Of a stretch of DNA of 64,000 bases, positions 1 to 11,550 are shown one piece after another. A program made the position numbers and the translations under genes. How positions within the stretch are numbered: position 1 is the stretch's first letter; each line of letters begins with the position of its first letter. The DNA comes from Haliclystus octoradiatus (Eukaryota; Cnidaria; Staurozoa; Stauromedusae; Haliclystidae). The stretch is taken from positions 8,328,030-8,392,029 of the forward strand of contig OU744450.1 of NCBI GenBank assembly GCA_916610825.1, read 5' to 3'. The notes below the pieces were generated by a model. The model worked only from the letters and a program-made list of their open reading frames with translations, did no database searches and was not told the DNA's origin.

Positions 1-4
1 AGTA

Positions 5-25
5 TTAGGTTAGGGTTAGGGTTAG
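5..25 (+). repeat. Short telomere-like TTAGGG run
   Basis: About three TTAGGG-like words in a row, repeated at 7693-7713 because the whole unit is duplicated. It lies inside the Helitron-like element and is far too short to be a chromosome end. Confidence 0.6.
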
Positions 26-537
26 TCCGAAAATGTCTTTGTATAATTATGCTTTGACATTCATTAGCCAGCTTTTAAATTAAAAGCCTATTCAAAAGGT
101 CATAACATAAATGGAACCAGTCCAACCAAATTTTCTCCTTTCCACTGCTATCACATGGGGATATAATTATGAAGATAAATGTAATGTGTGTATTATTGCT
201 TCATTTAGCTATCGAATAAACGAATTTATTTCGATAAAACAGTATTAACCTATTCTTTTGATAAAACGGCATTGACGCATTTTTTATATAGTTCATATTG
301 AATTAGATATCTACAGTAAAGATTTATTAATATCTATCAAATTGCAATTGGAGCACTTGAAAATCGTTTGGCAAAATCTTACTTTAATTAATACTTCTAA
401 ATAATGAATTATTATTAGTATAAGCAGGACGTCTGATATGGAAGGATTATGACATTTTTATTAACACACTTTCATTAGCTTTTAATAATTACGTTTCAAT
501 TTTCTTATGGCATTTTATGTATGACGTTTTTATATAT

Positions 538-705
538 GGTTCATATTGAGCTATATATTCCTAGTAGTTTATTAATATCAAACTGCAACTGGAAATCTTG
601 AGAATATTTGGGCAAAATCTTACTACTATTCATAATTTCATTCAAATCATGAACTACATACTGATTTCTTTTAAACTGTGAAATGCTATTATAATATACA
701 GTACT
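538..705. repeat. Inverted-repeat arm inside the Helitron-like element
   Basis: The reverse complement closely matches 7417-7589 (roughly 85-90 percent by eye). The same arm in unit 2 is 8226-8393. A weaker direct relative lies just upstream at about 290-470. Confidence 0.75.
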
Positions 706-1562
706 GGAATACGGGAGGATTGTGACATTTTAGTTTTAAGTTATATACATACAATATATGCTACATACATTTATGTCTTCAATGCTTCTTTGAGTTTAGT
801 AAACATTACTAATTTTCGTAACCAAATGGATTTGAAAGATAATTTTTAAAGTTATGTTCAATGTTGTTACTACTTATATATTGAAATGGCAAATAGTGTA
901 ACTGAAATCCGTACCATTTTTATTTTAACCTTTTCCAAAAATGCTTCAGTAATCATTGTAACATTGTAATCTTTTCAACTTTAGCAAAATATTTTTCAAC
1001 ATGATATACACACAGTAACCGAAATCGAATAATGGTTTTGAAATCTTATATAACTCTTAAATTGTAAGAGTCAATCTTTATTATATACCGTTCCTGTTAA
1101 CAATAGATTTTTGATTCTGAAATCAATACTTTGTATAGAGCGAAACCACCTCCTTAGTGGAGAAAATTAAATACAGCTTCTCAACAGTAACAGGATTGCG
1201 CCGAAGGCCCACAAGGCCCTCCCCAGGAGCTAGAAAAAAGCTGCCGTAGGCAGCCTTTTTTCCTTGTGTTAGTTATAATAATGACTTCAAACTGTTATTA
1301 CCAATATAGACAATCATATTTATTAACAAAACAAATATAAAGCAGTTATACATGCTATAGGTACTCTGATTCAGATATTTTTGGTTACAATGAATTGCAG
1401 AAAAAGGCAAAATACCAACAATAGCAACGTTTTGACGGATTCTTATGTCTCATTTACCAGCATAAATGTATGTAATTAAGCTCTTCACGTTGGAGAATTT
1501 CGCCAACTTTGCAATAAAATATAATCATATCAATTCAATGTATAATGTGTTTAACTGCTTAG

Positions 1563-1799
1563 AACTCACTTCTGCAACCATCATTGATCCTGGAGTACTC
1601 AAGGCTGGATTGGAAATAACCTTCACTTGTTCATCAGTTAGCAGCGGAGGAACGGTCACATATGAATATGAGATTGCTGGAATTTCAGTTTCAAACCCTT
1701 ACACACCTTCCGCAGATGACAATGGTATGGAATTGAAATGCATTGCAAGTTTATCTGGTTGCCCTCCGCAAGAAAGCACTGTTTCTCTAGTTGTTCAAT
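1563..1799 (+). CDS. Ig-like domain exon, class A (A1)
   Basis: Internal exon of a multi-Ig gene, probably a cell-surface or secreted adhesion or recognition protein; this role is inferred from the domain only. The acceptor is AACTGCTTAG before AACTCACT and the donor is AAT|GTAAGT. The exon is 237 bp, phase 1 at both ends, with 78 whole codons plus a split codon at each side. Visible Ig features are ITFTC (B-strand Cys, residue 22), VTYEYEI (C strand, with Tyr where Ig domains usually have Trp), and DNGMELKCIA (F-strand Cys, residue 59). An extra Cys66 lies in SGCPPQES. The DNG..L.C.A pattern followed by S.VSLVV resembles C2-set Ig domains of the nectin/Kirrel/SNS type. The open frame runs upstream of the acceptor, but homology between copies and the shared splice site place the exon edge here. 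The first codon is completed by the previous exon, outside the window. Confidence 0.85.
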
Positions 1800-3640
1800 G
1801 TAAGTAGATCTTACTGAGTGTTGAGAAACAGTTTCAGTTGTGCAGTAATGCAGAAAATATATCATTGACGGAAATATGCATTGCAATAATTTGAAGACCT
1901 TTTTATTGTAAATCCTTGAGATTTCTACCATGCTCTTCATATGATAAGGATAGATTAGACAACCATTTTGCCAATCTAAATTATACTATCTTTTGAAAGC
2001 CAATACACAAATATAAGGAATTTACTAGTATGCAATATAGTGGTACCACAAAGGAGTGTAGGGTAAGATCTGACCCTAATGAGATACAAGTTTCAATTTG
2101 ATAATAGGTATTATACCCTTCTTAAGCAAACAGTCATATTCGGTAAAAGCTTTCAGATATGTCAGGATGAGATCTTTCTAACAAGTTTCTGGGGTATTAT
2201 TTGAAAGATTCTAGTATGGTACCATAAATCAAATTTTACTTATTTACGCCATTTTTTCTTAAATAAACTTTTCATTAAAATTTTCATTTTATATAACTAC
2301 TGCAACGGTAGCACATATAAAGCACCGTCATTTGAGTACGACAATATCAAAATAATTATAATTATAATTTCTGGAGAGAAGTTTTATTCAACCGCGACTT
2401 CACCTAACTTTAATTTAACACAGTAACGGGAAAATTTATGATATTCCATCTCAGCAATTCTGTTAGACGTATAGATTAGATTGTACCTATGCATAATAAT
2501 AATAATAATAATATATGATGTAAGAGTAAAAAAATACACAATCTTTAATGTCTTTTATTCTCAAGTGTGTATAATTTTATTCTTTGATCATATAATATTA
2601 TTATATTATTATTTAGTGCTCTGTTGAATGAATACATAGAGCATTATATTAAATGCCATGAGATAAACAAAAAATTTATAAAAAAAATACCAATATAAAT
2701 GTATATGTATAAATGTATATATATGTAGTTTTATTTTGAACAAGTTTTCAAAATAAAATCGATTGTCAAAGTTTCTTCAAAGAGAATTTATACCTTCCGA
2801 ACAAATCTATGAAGTCCTATATTTGAGTTGTAAAATGTTGAATTATTTGCACAAACAAATATTTTTGAGCTTCGTTCCTTTCACGGGCAGGAATTTTATT
2901 GAACCAACACGATACTAACTGGTAGGCATTATTTTTTGATGAATTTATAAATCTTCAACACCGAATGAAGGTAATTCCCGAAAATAATGATGCCTTTGAA
3001 AACAACAAATTAAAAGCTTATCAAATCACAGCTACGTAATTATTCTACCAAAATAAGGATGGAGATTTGAATTTGTATAGGCCTAGGGCTATAAACTACT
3101 TTGCAGACATGGGAAGACAGCAGACACTTCTAGATCACAATATATTTACCATTTTTAACTTCATATTCTTCTTATGCCGACTTTATTTTGTTCTAATTGT
3201 TTAAAAATTTTGAAATTACATTAAACGTGGTGTTAAAATCACACGGCTATTTATATTTTTATTCAAATCAACATTGTAATAGAATGATTCTTAAATTTAT
3301 CGTTTTGGAAACTTTTGTTCAATTACTATTTTATTTACCTTAATCCAAGTAATTCAGCTCAAGTAAGGTATTCTTTATTTCGATTGCCTCTTTAATTGTA
3401 ACAACATTCATCTTCACTCACAAAATTTCCGTATTAACAATTAACTTCATGTGGAAAAAAATATAGTTCTGTTTTTGAGATTTCAATTTGAATTCGATCT
3501 GGCTACCCGCCAGATTAACAACCTATGATATTGTGAAAACTATAAATTCAGGAACAAATTACAATATTTCTCAAACTGTTTCATCTGATATTAGGGTAGT
3601 AGTTGCAATAACTATAATGTTATTTTAATTCATTTGTTAG
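1800..3640 (+). other. Intron A1-B1
   Basis: 1841 bp, GTAAGT to TTGTTAG. No coding segment is seen. It holds an ATA/TAA microsatellite near 2492-2513. Its copy in unit 2 (9488-11313) is nearly identical, so conservation here reflects recent duplication rather than selection. Confidence 0.8.
2492..2513 (+). repeat. (TAA)n microsatellite
   Basis: About seven ATA/TAA trinucleotides in a row in the A1-B1 intron, repeated at the equivalent place near 10180-10201 in unit 2. Confidence 0.8.
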
Positions 3641-3877
3641 ACCTCAGCTCTGCATCCATTAATGATCCAGGAACACTCCAGGCTGGAAGTCAGGTTACTT
3701 TCACTTGTTCATCAGTTAGCAGTGGAGGACCGGTTACATATGAATATGAGATTGCTGGAATCTCAGTTTCAAACCCTTACACAGCTACTGCAGCTAACAA
3801 TGGTATGGAATTGAAGTGCATTGCAATCCTATCTGGTTGCCCTCCGCAAGAAAGCAGTGTTTCATTAAATGTTGAAT
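3641..3877 (+). CDS. Ig-like domain exon, class B (B1)
   Basis: 237-bp phase 1-1 exon with acceptor CATTTGTTAG before ACCTCAGC and donor GAAT|GTAAGT. It is aligned residue for residue with A1: VTFTC at Cys22, VTYEYEI, NNGMELKC at Cys59, SGCPPQES with Cys66, SSVSLNVE at the end. Differences from class A cluster in the first strand (INDPGTLQAGSQ) and in YTATAANNG. Joined after A1 the split codon is T+AC (Tyr), so the reading frame continues. The protein is identical to B2 and differs from B3 at one residue. Confidence 0.85.
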
Positions 3878-5741
3878 GTAAGTAACTGATGATCGGTGTT
3901 GATGAAGATTGATGTTATGAAAATATGCAAAAGCAATATTAGTGAGAAATATGTTTCACAACTATCAGCAATTTATTTTAATGTTCTTTATATGACAAGT
4001 ATACATTAGAATATCATTTTAATTATGTTAATTTTAATTCCAAGCCGTTGCCAAATACATTTCTCCTGCTATGCTTTATAAATGTATTATTAATAGATGT
4101 AGTGTACCATCTGACTCTATAGTGATACAAGTTCAAATTCATAAAGGCAACTATATTTATATCAATTTAACAAAACGTTTTACTTTACAATTTTAAAATA
4201 GGTAAGGATGAAATCATATGTTCCTGGTATTGTATGATAAAGGGGTAGTACGGTACTATACATACATATCATAGTGATTTATTACATTGCTATCTCAAGT
4301 AACTTTGTACATCATAGAAAAATTATTGTGCATTAAATTATGTTTGAAGAATTCCGAATAATATGTTCCAACCTGAGTGTAATTACGATTATATTGTTTT
4401 ACCATCAATTTATTCTTATGTGCAATCATAGATTTCATAAGTTAGCTTTATCTGTTTTGATTTCTGTCTATCAAATGCTTTGTTTTTAATGATCAGTTCT
4501 TTGAAAGATGTTCAAGTAAATTTGAAGCTAATAGATTTTTCCTGATAATTGATGAATATGCACAATGATTAAAATCAAGAACAAATGAGGTTGTCATAAA
4601 GGGTACTAGGAAAGCATGAAAGATTGACTAGCCATTTATTGTCCCTTCGCGATCTCTGAGAAACTATGAGCAAATTATGACTTATCTGCTAAGATTTGCA
4701 ACTATAAAATAACAAATTTAAAGGTTTGGAGCCCACCTTCATATACGCCATTATAATAATTTCATTCATATAACATCAGTTGATAAGTTATTAAGAATCT
4801 GACACAAATTAGATGGTAAGAATACAGCGTGGTGCATAAGTGTAACATATTACAACTGATATTCAAACCAGAACTGTTAAAAGGGATATAATATATATAA
4901 AAACTCTTCAAAATTAAATGTTGTAAATAAATTTGAAGTTATCATTAGAAAGACACAACATAACTATCTTCCAACGTAAATCAAATCTTTTTTAAAAGTA
5001 TTAGATTTACTTCAATTTATTCGCTGCAGAATATAAAATTTAAAAATTTTATTTCTTATTTCAAAAGATATTTTTGAGTTCTATAAGATGTAAATTGATA
5101 AAAGTAGTTGCATTTGTTGCAATGAGAGGCCATTAAAAGAAGCTCTGTGTATCGTTCATGTTTACGTGACGATCATTCTGTCATCTAGGTATTCTATACT
5201 TAGGGAATGGGAATGCGATATCGGGGAAAACTTGATTATATCCTCTCTAGCCTCTCCCACCTATAAACCTGACGCAAATAATTTACTTTGAATAAATGTC
5301 TTTCCATCTTAATCTAAATAAGAAATGATTTACTTTGTTTATCATTGTTGGTTCAACACAATAAGAAAACAAAGAATGTAATAATGGAGGTTAAAATTTG
5401 AAAATTCATGCTTTGAATGTTAATTCTTTTTTCTGCTGTTTCAGGAAGATACACTATCAAAATATTGGCAATTGAAAAAATTAAATCAATATTATATATA
5501 AACGCTTTTGATGCCAAAATCTTTCAAACATGTGTAACTGTGTAAATAGAGCTAAAATCAGAATTGGAAGAATTCCAGAGAGCATTTTGTTAGATAGTTC
5601 AAATAATAGAATTTATTATACATGCGCAAGCCTTTCTAATAGGAACTCTTAAAGAAACTCATCGTACATTATTTCTTTAATAGTTTATACGATAGGATTA
5701 TCGCGATTACAATCACTTTGATGTTTAATGTTATTTATCAG
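3878..5741 (+). other. Intron B1-C1
   Basis: 1864 bp, GTAAGT to TTTATCAG, with no coding content seen. This short form is the reference for the two expanded B-C introns: the R1-R3 block interrupts it at a point matching about 4570 here, and the LINE/R4-R6 block at a point matching about 4980-5000. Confidence 0.75.
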
Positions 5742-5978
5742 ACCTCAGCTCTGCAACCATTGACGATCCTGGAACCATCAAAGCTGGAAGTGAAATAACT
5801 TTTACATGTTCAGCTGACAGTAATGGAGGAGTGGTCACTTATGAATATCAAATAAATAACATCGTAGTTACCAACCCACATAGAATTTTTGGCAGTGACA
5901 ATGGTATGGATTTGAAATGCATAGCAAAGCTAGCTGGTTTTGCTGACAAGGAAAGTAGTGTCACACTAGTGGTTCAAC
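5742..5978 (+). CDS. Ig-like domain exon, class C (C1)
   Basis: 237-bp phase 1-1 exon with acceptor TTATTTATCAG and donor CAAC|GTAAGT. It keeps the Ig register (ITFTC Cys22, VTYEYQI, DNGMDLKC Cys59) but differs strongly from A and B: SADSNGG, NNIVVTNPHRIFGS, and AGFADKES in place of SGCPPQES, so the third cysteine is absent. It ends in C rather than T. The C completes CAA (Gln) with a following class A exon or CAC (His) with a following class B or C exon. The closest relative is C3. C2 and C4 form a second sub-type. Confidence 0.85.
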
Positions 5979-6818
5979 GTAAGTTAAATTCAAGTCTTAT
6001 ATTTAATAATTTAGGAGCAATACCTTGTTATAGTGGTAATTTTTACTACTAAAGGCAATTGACTGGATTAATTTTCCATAGTTTAATATAATGAATTTGT
6101 TGATGAAGCAACAGCGCAGCATCTTTGATATATTTTAAGTGATATGTAGATGAAAACTTTGCTTAATTTGTCTAAATTTTATGTATGCCGTATGTATGTT
6201 AGGGTACTTGAAAAATAAATTCTTGTTACGTTTAAGCTGAATGAGCCTGTACACGGATGTCAAATGAGCTGTAAAACACGATGTTCATTCACTACGGTAT
6301 CTATAGTGTATATGTTTATTTCTTGTCCTGTAAATTCGACCTTCAATTTTAAACATTTACATTATAATTTTCAGGTGCAGTTCATCTATAGCCAGGCTAG
6401 TGGTCAATCTATTCCATGCTATAATCCTAGACAATTTGTATATTTGGATATTTTGAGTTTGTGAAATATATAATATAATTATGTTATAAGATAATAAACC
6501 TTATTTCCTAATTCACGTGAGAGCTTTTTACGCAAAGGATAAGAAAATATCTATACTTTCGATATTCAGCATTTCTTGTAATTACAAAAGGTCTCAAAAT
6601 CAAATTATCAGATCTGATTGCATTTTTCTTCAGAGCTTACCATGCTCATTGTTGTTTGCTTTTTCTAGCAAACTGCTTCTTTGTATATCAATGAGGGACA
6701 GTACTTATTTGCTTAACAAACATGTGAAAATCTACTATATAGACCGTTCTTGAAAATCGTGTTAATTATTAGTATACTGGTAGACGCTGGATGTACTGTC
6801 TTTAGATAGTTTCTAACA
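5979..6818 (+). other. Intron C1-A2, host-like 5' part
   Basis: Aligns with the introns after C2, C3 and C4 (from 13667, 30367 and 48981). The alignment stops at TTTCTAACA, where the Helitron-like element is inserted. The short open frames here are not conserved in the paralogous introns. Confidence 0.7.
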
Positions 6819-7416
6819 TCTCTACTACTATATAAAAATGACCTTCAAATATTTTTACGCGCCAATCTCAAAAACCATGCGAAGAAATCCTGAACATCAT
6901 ACATCATTGGAAAGCTCTCTTTCGTGGTCTCAACATAGGCTATATTGAATTTTGACAAATCAACTGAATTCGTTGTAAAATTGAAAAATAAAGTTTTCCG
7001 TAATATATCAAAGCCACAGCCTTCCAGAGCAAAGCCATGCAGGCAATGAACCGCGGACTTGATCAAGTGTTTTTAAATCTCGAACAAAACCAAAAACATA
7101 AATTGGGATGATGACGAAAACCACTTTCTTCTTGTGTGATTATCTATGTTTAATAAACTGTCAGTGAAATTCTTCTTCTCCAGACGCAGTTCTCAGCTGA
7201 AAATCAATTATAAATTTCACTACAGAGAGTGCTATGTTTACGAAATTCAAAATAACCTATGAATTTTCAACAATATTTGGTTTCAATCGTTTGAATTGTA
7301 AAAACATCCCCAAGCATCCGCCGTATCAAATTATCTATCAAATGTATTTAGTAACAGCGACAAGGAAAATCATGATGAAATGTAGACATAAATAAATCTC
7401 AAATCTCTAAAGTCTC

Positions 7417-7589
7417 TTACTGTATATTATAATAGCATTTCACAGTTTAAAAGAAATCAGTATAGTAGTAGTTCATGATTTGAAAATGAAAGTATTAATA
7501 GTAGTAAGATTTTGCCCAAATATTCTCAAGAATTCCAGTTGCAATTTGATATTGATAATCTACTACGAATATATAGCTCAATATGAACC
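7417..7589. repeat. Inverted-repeat arm, left
   Basis: Pairs with 8226-8393 (unit 2), leaving a spacer of about 640 bp that holds the telomere-like run and a short GTGGT/ACCAC-flanked hairpin near 7641-7680. The arms differ by scattered substitutions and short indels. Confidence 0.75.
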
Positions 7590-8225
7590 AGTTTATTGAA
7601 AAAAATTCAAGCCAACAATCAGACAAATGTAACGAAAGCGTGGTGTGGCCCGTGGTAGGATTTAGTAGTAAACCACGGTCCACGCAATAGTATTAGGTTA
7701 GGGTTAGGGTTAGTCCGAAAATGTCTTTGTATAATTATGCTTTGACATTCATTAGCCAGCTTTTAAATTAAAAGCCTATTCAAAAGGTCATAACATAAAT
7801 GGAACCAGTCCAACCAAATTTTCTTCTTTCCACTGCTATCACATGGGGATATAATTATGAAGATGAATGTAATGTGTGTATTATTGCTTCATTTAGCTAT
7901 CGAATAAAGGAATTTATTTCGATAAAACAGTATTAACCTATTCTTTTGATAAAACGGCATTGACGCATTTTTTATATAGTTCATATTGAATTAGATATCT
8001 ACAGTAAAGATTTATTAATATCTATCAAATTGCAATTGGAGCACTTGAAAATCGTTTGGCAAAATCTTACTTTAATTAATACTTCTAAATAATGAATTAT
8101 TATTAGTATAAGCAGGACGTCTGATATGGAAGGATTATGACATTTTTATTAACACACTTTCATTAGCTTTTAATAATTACGTTTCAATTTTCTTATGGCA
8201 TTTTATGTATGACGTTTTTATATAT

Positions 8226-8393
8226 GGTTCATATTGAGCTATATATTCCTAGTAGTTTATTAATATCAAACTGCAACTGGAAATCTTGAGAATATTTGGG
8301 CAAAATCTTACTACTATTCATAATTTCATTCAAATCATGAACTACATACTGATTTCTTTTAAACTGTGAAATGCTATTATAATATACAGTAAT
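8226..8393. repeat. Inverted-repeat arm, right
   Basis: Partner of 7417-7589 and direct copy of 538-705 in unit 1. Confidence 0.75.
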
Positions 8394-8921
8394 GGAATAC
8401 GGGAGGATTGTGACATTTTAGTTTTAAGTTATATACATACAATATATGCTACATACATTTATGTCTTCAATGCTTCTTTGAGTTTAGTAAACATTACTAA
8501 TTTTCGTAACCAAATGGATTTGAAAGATAATTTTTAAAGTTATGTTCAATGTTGTTACTACTTATATATTGAAATGGCAAATAGTGTAACTGAAATCCGT
8601 ACCATTTTTATTTTAACCTTTTCCAAAAATGCTTCAGTAATCATTGTAACATTGTAATCTTTTCAACTTTAGCAAAATATTTTTCAACATGATATACACA
8701 CAGTAACCGAAATCGAATAATGGTTTTGAAATCTTATATAACTCTTAAATTGTAAGAGTCAATCTTTATTATATACCGTTCCTGTTAACAATAGATTTTT
8801 GATTCTGAAATCAATACTTTGTATAGAGCGAAACCACCTCCTTAGTGGAGAAAATTAAATACAGCTTCTCAACAGTAACAGGATTGCGCCGAAGGCCCAC
8901 AAGGCCCTCCTCAGGAGCTAG

Positions 8922-8949
8922 AAAAAAGCTGCCGTAGGCAGCCTTTTTT
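8922..8949 (+). repeat. 3'-terminal hairpin of Helitron-like element
   Basis: Imperfect stem AAAAAAG.TGCC with GGCAGCCTTTTTT, three-base GTA loop and one bulged base, ending 11 bases before the inferred 3' end. The same structure lies near 1234-1261. It looks like a bacterial terminator but the context is eukaryotic and transposon-derived. Confidence 0.6.
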
Positions 8950-9250
8950 CCTTGTGTTAGTTATAATAATGACTTCAAACTGTTACTACCAATATAGACA
9001 ATCATATTTATTAACAAAACAAATATAAAGCAGTTATACATGCTATAGGTACTCTGATTCAGATATTTTTGGTTACAATGAATTGCCGAAAAAGGCAAAA
9101 TACCAACAATAGCAACGTTTTGACGGATTCTTATGTCTCATTTACCAGCATAAATGTATGTAATTAAGCTCTTCACCTTGGAGAATTTCGCCAACTTTGC
9201 AATAAAATATAATCATATCAATTCAATGTATAATGTGTTTAACTGCTTAG

Positions 9251-9487
9251 AACTCACTTCTGCAACCATCATTGATCCTGGAGTACTCAAGGCTGGATTG
9301 GAAATAACCTTCACTTGTTCATCAGTTAGCAGCGGAGGAACGGTCACATATGAATATGAGATTGCTGGAATTTCAGTTTCAAACCCTTACACACCTTCCG
9401 CAGATGACAATGGTATGGAATTGAAATGCATTGCAAGTTTATCTGGCTGCCCTCCGCAAGAAAGCACTGTTTCTCTAGTTGTTCAAT
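9251..9487 (+). CDS. Ig-like domain exon, class A (A2)
   Basis: 237-bp phase 1-1 exon between TGCTTAG and CAAT|GTAAGT. The encoded protein is identical to A1, with only synonymous change seen, as expected from the recent unit duplication. Preceded by C1 (ending C), the split codon is C+AA, Gln. Preceded by any exon ending in T it would be TAA. Confidence 0.85.
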
Positions 9488-11313
9488 GTAAGTAGATCTT
9501 ACTGAGTGTTGAGAAACAGTTTCAGTTTTGCAGTAATGCAGAAAATATATCATTGACGGAAATATGCATTGCAATAATTTGAAGACCTTTTTATTGTAAA
9601 TCCTTGAGATTTCTACCATGCTCTTCATATGATAAGGATAGATTAGACAACCATTTTGCCAATCTAAATTATACTATCTTTTGAAAGCCAATACACAAAT
9701 ATAAGGAATTTACTAGTATGCAATATAGTGGTACCACAAAGGAGTGTAGGGTAAGATCTGACCCTAATGAGATACAAGTTTCAATTTGATAATAGGTATT
9801 ATACCCTTCTTAAGCAAACAGTCATATTCGGTAAAAGCTTTCAGATATGTCAGGATGAGATCTTTCTAACAAGTTTCTGGGGTATTATTTGAAAGATTTT
9901 ATTATGGTACCATAAATCAAATTTTACTTATTTACGCCATTTTTTCTTAAATAAACTTTTCATTAAAATTTTCATTTTATATAACTACTGCAACGGTAGC
10001 ACATATAAAGCACCGTCATTTGAGTACGACAATATCAAAATAATTATAATTATAATTTCTGGAGAGAAGTTTTATTCAACCGCGACTTCACCTAACTTTA
10101 ATTTAACACAGTAACGGGAAGATTTATGATATTCCATCTCAGCAATTCTGTTAGACGTATAGATTAGATTGTACCTATGCATAATAATAATAATAATAAT
10201 ATATGATGTAAGAGTAAAAAAATACACAATCTTTAATGTCTTTTATTCTCAAGTGTGTATAATTTTATTCTTTGATCATATAATATTATTATATTATTAT
10301 TTAGTGCTCTGTTGAATGAATAGAGCATTATATTAAATGCCATGAGATAAACAAAAAATTTATTAAAAAAATACCAATATAAAAGTACATATATATGTAG
10401 TTTTATTTTGAACAACTTTTCAAAATAAAATCGATTGTCAAAGTTTCTTCAAAGAGAATTTATACCTTCCGAACAAATCTATGAAGTCCTATATTTGAGT
10501 TGTAAAATGTTGAATTATTTGCACAAACAAATATTTTTGAGCTTCGTTCCTTTCACGGGCTGGAATTTTATTGAACCAACACGATACTAACTGGTAGGCA
10601 TTATTTTTTGATGAATTTATAAATCTTCAACACCGAATGAAGGTAATTCCCGAAAATAATGATGCCTTTGAAAACAACAAATTAAAAGCTTATCAAATCA
10701 CAGCTACGTAATTATTCTACCAAAATAAGGATTGAGATTTGAATTTGTATAGGCCTAGGGCTATAAACTACTTTGCAGACATGGAAAGACAGCAGACACT
10801 TCTAGATCACGATATATTTACCATTTTTAACTTCATATTCTTCTTACGCCGACTTTATTTTGTTCTAATTGTTTAAAAATTTTGAAATTACATTAAACGG
10901 GGTGTTAAAATCACACGGCTATTTATATTTTTATTCAAATCAACAATTGTAATAGAATGATTCTTAAATTTATCGTTTTGGAAACTTTTGTTCAATTACT
11001 ATTTTATTTACCTTAATCCAAGTAATTCAGCTCAAGTAAGGTATTCTTTATTTCGATTGCCTCTTTAATTGTAACAACATTCACCTTCACTCACAAAATT
11101 TCCGTATTAACAATTAACTTCAAGTGGAAAACAATATAGTTCTGTTTTTGAGATTTCAATTTGAATTCGATCTGGCTACCCGCCAGATTAACAACCTATG
11201 ATATTGTGAAAACTATAAATTCAGGAACAAATAACAAAATTTCTCAAACTGTTTCATCTGATATTAGGGTAGTAGTTGCAATAACTATAATGTTATTTTA
11301 ATTCATTTGTTAG
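9488..11313 (+). other. Intron A2-B2
   Basis: 1826 bp, a near-identical copy of 1800-3640 with a few small deletions (for example near 10320 and 10385). No coding content is seen. Confidence 0.75.
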
Positions 11314-11550
11314 ACCTCAGCTCTGCATCCATTAATGATCCAGGAACACTCCAGGCTGGAAGTCAGGTTACTTTCACTTGTTCATCAGTTAGCAGTGGAG
11401 GACCGGTTACATATGAATATGAGATTGCTGGAATCTCAGTTTCAAACCCTTACACAGCTACTGCAGCTAACAATGGTATGGAATTGAAGTGCATTGCAAT
11501 CCTATCTGGTTGCCCTCCGCAAGAAAGCAGTGTTTCATTAAATGTTGAAT
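11314..11550 (+). CDS. Ig-like domain exon, class B (B2)
   Basis: 237-bp phase 1-1 exon, acceptor TTTGTTAG, donor GAAT|GTAAGT. Protein identical to B1, including all three cysteines. After A2 the split codon is TAC. Confidence 0.85.

Larger units (their letters stand above)
1..1272 (+). mobile_element. Helitron-like element, 3' part (copy 1)
   Basis: This is the 3' 1.27 kb of the element seen whole at 6819-8960; the two copies align almost without change at an offset of 7688. It ends with an imperfect hairpin at about 1234-1261 (AAAAAAG.TGCC, GTA loop, GGCAGCCTTTTTT), then 11 bases ending TTAG, with T following. No protein-coding segment is seen. A degenerate direct duplication of about 240 bp lies inside it (roughly 270-480 and 515-745). 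The start lies before the window. Strand is assigned from the hairpin end, which in Helitrons is the 3' end. Confidence 0.5.
1..7688 (+). repeat. Tandem segmental duplication, unit 1 (A1-B1-C1)
   Basis: Position 7689 repeats position 1, and A1/A2 and C1/C2 are each offset by 7688 (B1/B2 by 7673). Identity to unit 2 is near complete from 1 to about 4600, with scattered single changes and small indels. It then falls visibly through the B-C intron and exon C. The high-identity part looks recent or recently homogenised. The window start falls at the same phase as the unit start. Confidence 0.9.
6819..8960 (+). mobile_element. Helitron-like non-autonomous element (whole)
   Basis: A 2142-bp insertion absent from the paralogous introns at about 14470 and 49808. 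Host sequence ends ...CTAACA and resumes TTATAATAATGACTTC, where the empty copies read on directly. The element begins TCTCTACTACTATATAAA and ends in an imperfect hairpin (8922-8949) followed by 11 bases ending TTAG. It sits between A and T with no target duplication. These are Helitron hallmarks: 5' TC, 3' hairpin about 11 nt from the end, A|T site. The terminal TTAG differs from the usual CTRR. No Rep/helicase frame is present, so it would be non-autonomous. It contains the inverted arms and the telomere-like run. Confidence 0.6.

Noticed and set aside
5-25. Chromosome end or telomere
   Set aside because: Only about three repeat words, and an identical run lies internally at 7693-7713.
1656-1940. 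94-codon minus-strand open frame over exon A1 (and its copy at 9344-9628)
   Set aside because: It is the antisense shadow of the Ig exon; it repeats only because the unit is duplicated and has no domain.
8922-8949. Rho-independent-type terminator
   Set aside because: Hairpin plus T run looks like one, but the setting is eukaryotic and the hairpin is better explained as a Helitron 3' end.
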